Positions 26,099 to 32,563 of a stretch of DNA of 64,000 nucleotides are shown piece by piece. The position numbers and the translations under genes are program-made. This DNA comes from Haloferax sp046557615. Lineage in GTDB: Archaea > Halobacteriota > Halobacteria > Halobacteriales > Haloferacaceae. How positions within the stretch are numbered: position 1 is the stretch's first letter; each line of letters opens with the position of its first letter. The DNA lies in contig NZ_JBKIII010000002.1 in the NCBI RefSeq assembly GCF_046557615.1, forward strand, positions 434,001 through 498,000. Direction: 5' to 3'. Under the pieces are notes generated by a model. It did no database searches. It saw only the letters and a list, made by a program, of their open reading frames with translations, and was not told the origin of the DNA.

Positions 26099-26965
26099 TT
26101 ACGGCGTCGCGGTCCCGTCTGGCGCTTCGGTGGTGGCACCATCAGTTGGCGTCTCACCGTCGTCAGTCGGCGCTTCAGTTTCGGTTTCGGTGGCCGTCTC
26201 AGTCGGAGTTTCAGTTGCGGTCTCGGTCGCTGTCTCGGTGGTCGTTTCAGTCGCGGTTTCGGTGGTCGTTTCAGTCGTTGTTGTAGTCGTAGTGGTTGGC
26301 GTCTCGGTCGTGGTGGTAGTTGGCGTCTCAGTCGTCGTTGTGGTCGTCGTTGGTGTCTCCGTTGTGGTCGTCTCGTTCGTTTCGTTATCGTCGTCTGCTT
26401 CGATGATGGTGACCTGCACGTTGGTGACCTGCACGTTGGTGACCTGCACGTTGGTGATTTGCACGTTCGTACGTGCCGCCACACCATCACCACCACCATC
26501 GCCGGACTCATCGGTGATGTCGATGAGCGCCAACTCACCGTAGTCGCGCGTTTCGACACCGTGGATGTAGGTCCCTGGTTCGAAGCCGCTCGTATCAACC
26601 TCGTAGGTCACCGTCGCATCCTCGTTGGCGTCAAGTTCGACCATCCGTCGCTCGACGACGTCACCGTTCACTCGGTACTCGACTTCCTGTGTCGCGGAAT
26701 TGTCGTTCGGATTCGTGATGGTGGCGGTGACGTTGATGGTGTCACCGACTGTTGCTTCGTCCGGTGCGATGAGTTCCGACACGTTGAACGATTCGTTGGT
26801 TGTGTCGTCGTCGGCCTGCATCGAGACTCCGCTATCGATGGCCAACCCCGCTGTTGAATCGGCGCGCTGTGTGTTCTCTGCTGCAACGAATCCCATTCCT
26901 ACTGCGGATGCAGCGATGAGAAGCACAGCCATGAACACGGCAGCGACGCCTGTTCTTGTATTCAT
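26099..26965 (-). CDS. Secreted protein with CARDB-like domain and Thr/Glu repeat tail (paralogue of 23163-24344)
   Basis: The start at 26965 (MNTRTGVAAVFMAVLLIAAS) gives a signal peptide very similar to that of the paralogue. Residues about 50-145 are the same CARDB/BatD-like Ig unit (VSELIAPDEATVGDTINVTA to IHGVETRDYGELALIDITDE). In place of the DUF7282-like domain there is only a short stretch with a four-fold TNVQV repeat. The tail of about 90 residues is Thr/Glu/Ala/Pro-rich. The gene pair seems to have arisen by duplication followed by loss or gain of the middle domain. No C-terminal anchor is visible. Confidence 0.8.
   Translation of the reverse strand: MNTRTGVAAVFMAVLLIAASAVGMGFVAAENTQRADSTAGLAIDSGVSMQADDDTTNESFNVSELIAPDEATVGDTINVTATITNPNDNSATQEVEYRVNGDVVERRMVELDANEDATVTYEVDTSGFEPGTYIHGVETRDYGELALIDITDESGDGGGDGVAARTNVQITNVQVTNVQVTNVQVTIIEADDDNETNETTTTETPTTTTTTTETPTTTTTETPTTTTTTTTETTTETATETTTETATETATETPTETATETETEAPTDDGETPTDGATTEAPDGTATP
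26408..26467 (-). repeat. Four tandem 15-bp repeats encoding TNVQV units
   Basis: The unit GGTGACCTGCACGTT occurs at 26408, 26423 and 26438 and with two changes at 26453. On the coding strand this gives four copies of the pentapeptide TNVQ(V/I). The near-perfect identity suggests recent expansion by slippage. Confidence 0.9.
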
Positions 26966-27448
26966 GTACAATCAATGACAAAGTACGGTAGCATTCAAGA
27001 AAAACAGCCAAGATTGTTTCGACAGTTTTACACGTCTGTTGGCGTTCCTCCCACTATATGACCAATACACAATTTATTTTTGATTAATGCATCTGTATTT
27101 TAGCTCCAAACGGATTTTTAGGATAATGTCGTCCCACGAGGACGATCCAAATTAATTATCAGAAGAATAGAGCAGTCTCACAACTTGTCGTCAAAATTGT
27201 CTCTTTGAAACGATGTTCTGACACCAAATGTTTGATAGTTGAATTATTTTCGGCACGTCGAACCTGCACTGGTTCGTTGTCACCAGAGTTGCCGTCGCCT
27301 CGACTGCTACAACGGTTTGGGTACTCTCTGGAACCGTACTCCGAGTGATAGGCTAGATTCGAACTCACAAATATCATTTACTGCCTGGAGGCAGTCCTAC
27401 AAAAAGCGATGCGACGGCGTCTCAACGACGAAAACTAGCGCTCTGTGG
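26966..27448 (-). other. AT-rich intergenic region upstream of the secreted paralogue
   Basis: This 483-bp segment has no credible gene. It is AT-rich, with long runs such as ACACAATTTATTTTTGATT near 27063-27081. It shares blocks at 27010-27033 and 27194-27207 with the region upstream of the other paralogue at the same distances. Confidence 0.65.
27010..27033 (-). promoter_or_regulatory. Conserved upstream block of the secreted-protein paralogues (second copy)
   Basis: Identical over 24 bp to 24389-24412 and at the same 45-bp distance from its ATG (26965). The second shared block follows 184 bp further upstream, against 186 bp in the first copy, so the whole promoter region was duplicated and partly conserved. 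Confidence 0.6.
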
Positions 27449-27631
27449 TCACTCTTCGTTCTTTATCTCGCCGAGGCGCTCAACGAGCGCGTCCGTCGAG
27501 ACGTCGCTTTCAACGTTGACCGTCCCCTCGTGTTCGTGTTCGTGGGCGCTGACGCCCTCGACATCCTCGTCGTCGTTCGACTGCTGCCGCTCCTGCTCGG
27601 ACTCGTCGTAGCTTCCAAAACCCATACTCAT
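27449..27631 (-). CDS. Small acidic haloarchaeal protein (DUF5786-like)
   Basis: The 60-residue protein starts MSMGFGSYDESEQERQQ, a start typical of a small conserved haloarchaeal family (DUF5786). A His/Glu stretch (HEHEHEG) follows, then a C-terminal segment VNVESDVSTDALVERLGEI. A longer frame begins ten codons upstream, but the chosen ATG gives the family N-terminus. It is monocistronic in an otherwise gene-poor segment next to a tRNA gene. Function unknown. Confidence 0.75.
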   Translation of the reverse strand: MSMGFGSYDESEQERQQSNDDEDVEGVSAHEHEHEGTVNVESDVSTDALVERLGEIKNEE

Positions 27632-27735
27632 CGTTTTTCGAGTCTGACGGAAGAACTGCACGCTTTCGGCGGTGTGTGTAACGTGTGACCGTACACCCGA
27701 GATGGGAGTGGCTTCACAGGGTATCGAAAGGAACC

Positions 27736-27999
27736 GGGTTGGGGTAGATTCGAAGTTTGGAATCAGTCATCTCACGTACTCATGAGACACAGATTCGTGT
27801 CTTCACGTTCACTTCGTTCACGTGAACCTCACTCGCAAATCGACTCACGGCTTCGCCGTTCGTCTTTCTGCGACACTCCGTGTCGCACATTGCTCGCTGG
27901 TTCGAATCTGCCGTCACCACGTTTCAGAGCAGTAGTTCCTCGTGAGACTCCGTTCGCCTTCGCTCACGGAGTCATCACTCGCCGTGTAGTGTTCTGAAA
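27736..27999. repeat. Hairpin array flanked by a tRNA-Val 3'-end fragment
   Basis: 27736-27754 is an 18-of-19 copy of 28003-28021, the 3' end of the adjacent tRNA-Val gene. Between it and the tRNA lie stacked inverted repeats: 27786-27801, palindrome GTTCACGTGAAC at 27816-27827, ACGGCTTCGCCGT at 27847-27859, 27870-27886 (7-bp stem, 3-nt loop) and 27946-27973 (8-bp stem). At 27896-27912 there is an inverted T-arm-like piece. No gene is present. Confidence 0.7.
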
Positions 28000-28001
28000 A
28001 G

Positions 28002-28076
28002 TGGGTTGGGGCAGATTCGAACTGCCGACCTGCTCCGTGTGAAGGAGCCGTCATAACCTGGCTAGACCACCAACCC
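28002..28076 (-). tRNA. tRNA-Val (anticodon CAC)
   Basis: Read on the minus strand it folds as a complete cloverleaf: acceptor GGGUUGG (28070-28076) with CCAACCC (28003-28009), discriminator A at 28002, anticodon stem GCUCC/GGAGC with loop UUCACAC (anticodon CAC), and T-arm GGCAG-UUCGAAU-CUGCC. CCA is not encoded. A short TTTT run follows. The CAC anticodon reads GUG valine codons. Confidence 0.93.
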
Positions 28077-28142
28077 GGCTACGTTTTCCGTACCCCGGCG
28101 CGTCAATTAAGACTTACGTTGTGAGCCGATTACGCGGGCGAA

Positions 28143-28394
28143 CTATTGGCCCGCTCGGCCGACGCGACGGCGCACGTCTCCGGCGACTTTCCGACCACGA
28201 GTGGCCGCCTGTCGGGCACCGTGTTCGACTCGTTCACGCCGTGTCTGTGGCATCTCTTCCGGTTCTTCGGGCTCTTGGCCGATAGCACGCATCAGGCGGT
28301 GACGAAGGGGTGCAGTCTCTTCTTTAAGGCCCGCGTAAAGGTGGTCGAACCCACGTCCGAAGTAGTATCGAGCGTCACTGAAGTGTCGGTTCAT
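28143..28394 (-). CDS. Small basic haloarchaeal protein, unknown function
   Basis: The 83-residue protein starts MNRHFSDARYYFGRGFDHLY. The N-terminal half is an amphipathic helix, followed by the acidic-Pro segment QEPEEPEEMP and a basic C-terminus rich in Arg/Ala (RRERVEHGARQAATRGRK), unusual for the acidic haloarchaeal proteome. It resembles small conserved haloarchaeal proteins annotated only as domains of unknown function. It may be transcribed from near an iron-box-like palindrome 92-105 bp upstream of its ATG. Confidence 0.7.
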   Translation of the reverse strand: MNRHFSDARYYFGRGFDHLYAGLKEETAPLRHRLMRAIGQEPEEPEEMPQTRRERVEHGARQAATRGRKVAGDVRRRVGRAGQ

Positions 28395-28485
28395 ACCTCA
28401 AATACTCTGGCGAATAAGAAAACGGTTGTGTTATTCGGTACCAAGTAACATGAATTTGCGAATAACCGACACATTTTAGTAATTC

Positions 28486-28499
28486 TTAGGTGTGCCTAA
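28486..28499. promoter_or_regulatory. DtxR/IdeR-type iron-box-like palindrome
   Basis: TTAGGTGTGCCTAA is a 5-4-5 palindrome (TTAGG/CCTAA) matching the core of operators bound by DtxR-family iron regulators, which haloarchaea possess (SirR/Idr proteins). It lies 92 bp upstream of the 28143-28394 gene on the minus strand, or just upstream of a structured, gene-free segment on the plus strand. Which one it controls is open. Confidence 0.55.
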
Positions 28500-28504
28500 A
28501 ACAC

Positions 28505-28584
28505 GGGTAACCCGACCAGAAGGTGGGTCTCCCGAAACGTCTGTCCTTCCGGGACGGTGTTACCGTGGGCATGGTTCGACCGTC
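28505..28584 (+). ncRNA. Candidate structured RNA next to the iron box (tentative)
   Basis: In a segment without a gene, the plus strand can form a closing helix 28506-28511/28559-28564, an inner stem TCCCG/CGGGA (28530-28534/28550-28554), and a 3' hairpin with GGACGG...CCGTCC arms (28552-28557/28579-28584) as an alternative to the inner stem. A TATA-like TTTTAGTAA (28474-28482) sits about 25 nt before. The strand and existence of the RNA are inferred only from structure and context. Confidence 0.2.
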
Positions 28585-28620
28585 CTGGAACTCCTATTAC
28601 GCTCGAAAGCAACCGCGCTA

Positions 28621-29154
28621 TCAGTACGTGGGTGCCGACTCGGGCACGCCGTCGCGCTTGTTCACCAGTCGCGCGTAGGTAAACAGCGCATCTGAGAGGC
28701 GATTGAGGTACGCGACTACCTGCTCGTTGATTGGTTCTTCTGTGGCGAGCGCGACGACGCGGCGCTCTGCTCGGCGCGAGACCGCCCGTGCGTGGTGAAT
28801 CTTCGCTCCGCTCTCGCTCCCGCCCGGGAGGATAAACGACCGAAGTGGGTCGAGTTCGTCGTCGGCCTCGTCGATCCACGCTTCGAGTTGCTCGACGTGT
28901 TCGGCGCGAATCTGCGGGTCGTCGTCGTCCGGGTCGGGATTTGCGAGGTCGGCTTGGATGACGTGCAGGTGATTCTGCATCGACTCCAGTCGCTCGTCTA
29001 CGTCGTCGTAGCCCGTCGGGCGAATCGTCCCGATGAGGGCGTTCACCTCATCGACCGTGCCGTACGCCTCGATTCGCTGACTCGTCTTCGACACGCGCGT
29101 CATATCGCGAAGGTCGGTCAGTCCTTCGTCACCGCGTCCGGTGTAGACCTTCAT
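28621..29154 (-). CDS. ATP:cob(I)alamin adenosyltransferase, PduO type
   Basis: This enzyme transfers the adenosyl group of ATP to cob(I)alamin to make coenzyme B12. The 177-residue protein has the family N-terminus KVYTGRGDEGLTDL (ATP-binding), RIEAYGTVDEVNALIG near residue 27, and the C-terminal helices ARAVSRRAERRVVAL and YLNRLSDALFTYAR with the conserved Arg/Glu residues of the active site. Its ATG overlaps the stop of the glutaredoxin gene (4 bp), so both are cotranslated. It belongs to the trimeric PduO family by these motifs. Confidence 0.93.
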   Translation of the reverse strand: MKVYTGRGDEGLTDLRDMTRVSKTSQRIEAYGTVDEVNALIGTIRPTGYDDVDERLESMQNHLHVIQADLANPDPDDDDPQIRAEHVEQLEAWIDEADDELDPLRSFILPGGSESGAKIHHARAVSRRAERRVVALATEEPINEQVVAYLNRLSDALFTYARLVNKRDGVPESAPTY

Positions 29155-29393
29155 CGTGCGAGCGTCTGGTCGATATACTGGAGAATATTCGCACTCTCAG
29201 CCATCGTCACGCCGTGGTCCTCGTCGATAAGTACGGGAACACCGCGTTGGCCACTCACTCTCTTCACCTCGTCACGCTTCGAGTGGAGGGCTTCGGTCCA
29301 CTCTGTCTCGTACTCGATGTCGTTCGCTTCGAGTGCGTCGTGAACCTTCACACAGAACGGGCAGCCATCCAGCGCGTACAGGATAATTCCCAT
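29151..29393 (-). CDS. Glutaredoxin-family thiol-disulfide protein
   Basis: This 80-residue thioredoxin-fold protein has the redox motif CPFC at residues 11-14 (LDGCPFCVKVHDALE), the cis-Pro segment RGVPVLIDEDHGVTMAESANI and a C-terminal helix, the size of a classical glutaredoxin. It is first in a two-gene operon with the cobalamin adenosyltransferase; stop and start overlap by 4 bp. It may supply reducing power in haloarchaea, which use gamma-glutamylcysteine rather than glutathione. The link to cobalamin reduction is inference. Confidence 0.88.
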   Translation of the reverse strand: MGIILYALDGCPFCVKVHDALEANDIEYETEWTEALHSKRDEVKRVSGQRGVPVLIDEDHGVTMAESANILQYIDQTLAR

Positions 29394-29511
29394 ACCCGTC
29401 GTTTGGAGTCCGTCGCCAAAGAGATTTGCACGGTGTTGGACGAGTCTGTGAGATTCGACACTGCAATCGGCACACTATTCGTCCGCCGACCAAACCGCTT
29501 GCCTGTCAAAT

Positions 29512-29525
29512 TTAGACTAGTCTAA
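29512..29525. promoter_or_regulatory. Perfect 14-bp palindrome, probable metalloregulator operator 1
   Basis: TTAGACTAGTCTAA is a perfect palindrome 56 bp upstream of the znuA-like ATG. The TTAG...CTAA arms are those of DtxR/MntR/SirR-type operators. It lies upstream of the predicted TATA element. Confidence 0.6.
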
Positions 29526-29532
29526 TTCATGG

Positions 29533-29552
29533 TTTAGAACATAACTTCTAAA
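29533..29552. promoter_or_regulatory. Second palindrome overlapping the znuA-like promoter, probable operator 2
   Basis: TTTAGAACATAACTTCTAAA has perfect 7-bp arms around a 6-bp spacer. It overlaps the start of the TATA-like TAAATATTT (about 29549-29557), which is about 27 nt before the ATG at 29581. A repressor bound here would block TBP binding at what looks like a leaderless promoter. Confidence 0.6.
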
Positions 29553-29580
29553 TATTTTCCCAGCGCTGTTTTCACTACGA

Positions 29581-30669
29581 ATGAATACGAAACTCGGAAC
29601 TGAGTCGTCACGTCTCTCTCGAAGACGTGCCCTTGCCGCCGGTGCAGGCCTCCTCGCATCTGGTCTCGCTGGCTGTCTCGGCAGTGCATCCGGCGGGAAC
29701 GGTGGCGAAACGGACGCTGAATCTACCTCGAACTCGACCGAAGACGGTCCCGTCGTCGTCGCTTCTTTCTTTAGCTTCTACGACTTCGCCCGCAAGGTTG
29801 CCGCCGACACACCGCTGACGGTCAAGAACCTCATCCCGACGGGGCTTCACGGCCACGGCTGGGAACCGAACGCCAGCATCACGCGCGAAATCATCGAAGC
29901 AGACGCGTTCATCCACGTCGGCGAAAAGTTCCAACCGTGGGCCGACCGCGCGATTCAGACGCTGAAAGACGACGAAATCGATACCCAACTCATCAACGTC
30001 CGCGAGGACGTCGAACTCGTCGAACTCGCCGCAAGCTTAGACCCCGAAGAAGAGGGCGTCGGCGAAGGACGAGGGCAAGACCCGCACTTTTGGCTCGACC
30101 CCCAGCGCGCCAAGCAGTCGGTCGATAACATCACCGAGGGCTTCGTCGAACTCGCTCCCGAACACGAAGACGCCTTCCGCGAGAACGCCGAGACCTACAA
30201 GACCGAAGTTCTCGACCGAATCGACCGCGACTACCAGCAAATCTTCGACAGTGCCGACCGCAACGTCGTCCAACTGGCCGCACACAACGCCTTCCAATAT
30301 ATCGGCGTTCGCTACGGCGTCGAGATGCGCCCGCTCGTCGTCAACCTCGCCGCCAGCGGCGACATCACGCCCTCTGATATCACCGAAGCAAAGCGCGTCA
30401 TCGAGGAGAACGATATCAGGTACATCGGGGCGGCCGTCTTCGAAACCCGCCGTCCGGCGGAGCAACTCCTCGCCGAGACGAGCGTCGAAGCCTACTACCC
30501 TGTCACCCCCTACGCAGGCGTCCGAGAGGACTGGGTCGAGATGGGGTGGGGCTACGAGGAGATTGCGTACAACATCAACATGCCCACCTTCGAGGTCGTC
30601 CTCGGGAACAAATCGCCCGACGAAGTCGGCCCCGATGGCTGGGGCGAACAGTGGAGAAACTTCGAATGA
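29581..30669 (+). CDS. Metal ABC transporter substrate-binding lipoprotein (ZnuA/TroA family)
   Basis: The 362-residue cluster-9 binding protein captures a divalent metal outside the membrane. It has a Tat-type signal with RRRALAAGAGLLASG and lipobox LAGC. Ligand segments are HGHGWEPNAS, DPHFWLDPQ, HNAFQYIGVRYG and the acidic position in FETRRPAEQLLAE. There is no His-rich loop between the first ligands, only an acidic stretch (DPEEEGVGEGRG); the His-rich loop is typical of zinc-specific ZnuA, so manganese or iron is as likely as zinc. It is first in an operon with overlapping ATPase and permease genes, behind two palindromic operators. Confidence 0.9.
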   Translation: MNTKLGTESSRLSRRRALAAGAGLLASGLAGCLGSASGGNGGETDAESTSNSTEDGPVVVASFFSFYDFARKVAADTPLTVKNLIPTGLHGHGWEPNASITREIIEADAFIHVGEKFQPWADRAIQTLKDDEIDTQLINVREDVELVELAASLDPEEEGVGEGRGQDPHFWLDPQRAKQSVDNITEGFVELAPEHEDAFRENAETYKTEVLDRIDRDYQQIFDSADRNVVQLAAHNAFQYIGVRYGVEMRPLVVNLAASGDITPSDITEAKRVIEENDIRYIGAAVFETRRPAEQLLAETSVEAYYPVTPYAGVREDWVEMGWGYEEIAYNINMPTFEVVLGNKSPDEVGPDGWGEQWRNFE

Positions 30670-31409
30670 CCGACCAGCCAATTATCGAACTCTCGGACGT
30701 GACGTTCGGATACACCGCGTCGCCCGTGGTTTCCGACATCTCGCTTCGCGTCGACCCCGGAGAGTACCTCGCAATCGTCGGCCCGAACGGGTCGGGGAAA
30801 TCGACGCTGATGAAACTGCTCCTCGGCCTGCTTCGACCGGATTCCGGCACGGCACGACTGTTCGGCCAGCCATCGCACGCCTTCGACGAGGGTGCGAAAA
30901 TCGGCTACGTCGCCCAGCACGCCAGCGCCTCGAAGGAGATGCCGATTACCGTCCGCGAAGTCGTCAAGATGGGTCGATTCCCACACGTCGGCTTTGGCCG
31001 TCTCTCGAAGGAAGACAACGAAATCGTGGACGAAGCCATCGAAACCGTCGGCATGACCGCGTTCGCAGACCGCCGTGTGACGCAACTCTCTGGGGGCCAG
31101 CGCCAGCGTGCCTTCATCGCCCGCGCACTTGCGGGCGAAGCAGACTTGCTCGTCCTCGACGAGCCGACCGTCGGCGTCGACGCCGAGTCGGTCGAAGCCT
31201 TCTACGACCTGCTTGGTTCGCTCAACGAGGAAGGAATCACCATCCTCCTCATCGAACACGACCTGCACGCCGTCACCGACCACGCCGACCGAATCGTCTG
31301 TCTCAACCGCGAGGTGTACTTCGACGGTCCGACCGACGACTTCGTCGAGAGTAACGCCTTGAGCAGAGCCTTCGGAACGCCCGTCAACCTCGCTGGAGGC
31401 GTCCAATGA
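30666..31409 (+). CDS. Metal ABC transporter ATP-binding protein (ZnuC/TroB type)
   Basis: The 247-residue ATPase powers the metal importer. Seen: Walker A GPNGSGKST near residue 40, Q-loop GYVAQHAS, signature LSGGQRQRAF near 140, Walker B LLVLDEPTVGVD and switch His in LIEHDLHAV. The ATG at 30666 overlaps the TGA of the binding-protein gene (ATGA); longer in-frame starts lie inside that gene and are rejected. Cytoplasmic partner of the permease encoded next, with which it also overlaps by 4 bp. Confidence 0.93.
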   Translation: MTDQPIIELSDVTFGYTASPVVSDISLRVDPGEYLAIVGPNGSGKSTLMKLLLGLLRPDSGTARLFGQPSHAFDEGAKIGYVAQHASASKEMPITVREVVKMGRFPHVGFGRLSKEDNEIVDEAIETVGMTAFADRRVTQLSGGQRQRAFIARALAGEADLLVLDEPTVGVDAESVEAFYDLLGSLNEEGITILLIEHDLHAVTDHADRIVCLNREVYFDGPTDDFVESNALSRAFGTPVNLAGGVQ

Positions 31410-32404
31410 ACGCGCTCTTGTTGCAGAGTGCCTTGGACCCCGTACTCGTACCCCTCTATTGGCTCCTCGCGCTCTGGTCCGAGGTGATGTTCTTCCTCGC
31501 CGATTCGACTGGACTCGAACTCCTCCAGTACCAGTTCATGCACCGCGCCATCCTCGTCGGTCTGTGCATCGGTGTGATGGCACCGCTCATCGGGACGTTC
31601 CTCGTCCACCGGCAACTCGCGCTCATCGGCGACGCACTCGCCCACACCGCGTTCGCCGGGGTTGCGATTGGGTTGTTCCTCAATGGCGTATTAAACTTCG
31701 GCGTCTCACCCTACCTGAGTGCCGTCGTCGTGGCCATCATCGCCGCACTGCTCATCGAACTCATCTCGGAGGCGACCGACGCCTACAACGACGTATCGAT
31801 GGCAATCGTCCTCTCGACCGGGTTCGCGCTCGGGACGGTCCTCATCAGCATCAACGCAGGCGGTCTCGCGGTCGGTATCAACCAGTACCTCTTCGGCAAC
31901 CTCTCGACGGTCTCTGCCGAGAACGCCGCCATCTTGCTCGTGCTGTTCGCCATCATCGTCGGTACGGTCGCACTCACGCGCAACCAACTGCTCTACGTCA
32001 CCTTCGACGAAACCGCCGCGGCCGTCTCCGGCCTCTCAGTCACGTGGTACAACCGTGTGATGGTCATGCTGACCGCGCTCGTCGTCGTCGGTGCGATGCA
32101 GATTATGGGCGTGATTCTCGTCGCCGCCATGCTCGTCGTTCCCGTCGCCGCCGCCGCGCAAGTCTCGCGCAGTTTCAACGAGTCACTGCTCGTGTCGGTC
32201 GTTCTCGCCGAACTTGCGGTTATCCTCGGTATCGCAACGTCGTACTACGGCGATGCCACCGCGGGCGGTGTGATCGTCCTCGTCGCCGTCGCAATCTACG
32301 CCGTCACCGTCATCGTCGGCAAGATTCAGTCGAAGGTGGGGTCGGACGCAGCGCCCGAAATCGGGAGTATCGACGCCGCCGAAACGCGCTCGAACTCCGA
32401 CTAA
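31406..32404 (+). CDS. Metal ABC transporter permease (ZnuB/TroC type, ABC-3 family)
   Basis: The 332-residue ABC-3 family permease has eight or nine hydrophobic segments. Typical family stretches are GVMAPLIGTFLVHRQLALIGDALAHTAFAGV, with the family's GDALAH core near residue 75, and MQIMGVILVAAMLVVPVAAA near 230. The N-terminus carries an extra segment before the core. Start ATG overlaps the ATPase stop (ATGA). The C-terminus ends in a soluble acidic tail. Third and last gene of the metal transport operon. Confidence 0.93.
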   Translation: MNALLLQSALDPVLVPLYWLLALWSEVMFFLADSTGLELLQYQFMHRAILVGLCIGVMAPLIGTFLVHRQLALIGDALAHTAFAGVAIGLFLNGVLNFGVSPYLSAVVVAIIAALLIELISEATDAYNDVSMAIVLSTGFALGTVLISINAGGLAVGINQYLFGNLSTVSAENAAILLVLFAIIVGTVALTRNQLLYVTFDETAAAVSGLSVTWYNRVMVMLTALVVVGAMQIMGVILVAAMLVVPVAAAAQVSRSFNESLLVSVVLAELAVILGIATSYYGDATAGGVIVLVAVAIYAVTVIVGKIQSKVGSDAAPEIGSIDAAETRSNSD

Positions 32405-32563
32405 GATACGCCGAAAATATTGTTGAAATTCTACTGATAATCGGGCGGATAGAACACTCTCGCCGAATCGAATTTCGCAGACACAGGCTTTCTCCGTGAA
32501 TTTCTGGTAAATGAAACAAACTGAAGCTAGAGATATTTATATGGTGGTAGCTACCCCCGACCT

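Noticed and set aside
27736..28000. CRISPR array
   Set aside because: The repeats are unequal hairpins with different sequences and no regular spacers; no cas genes are in the window.
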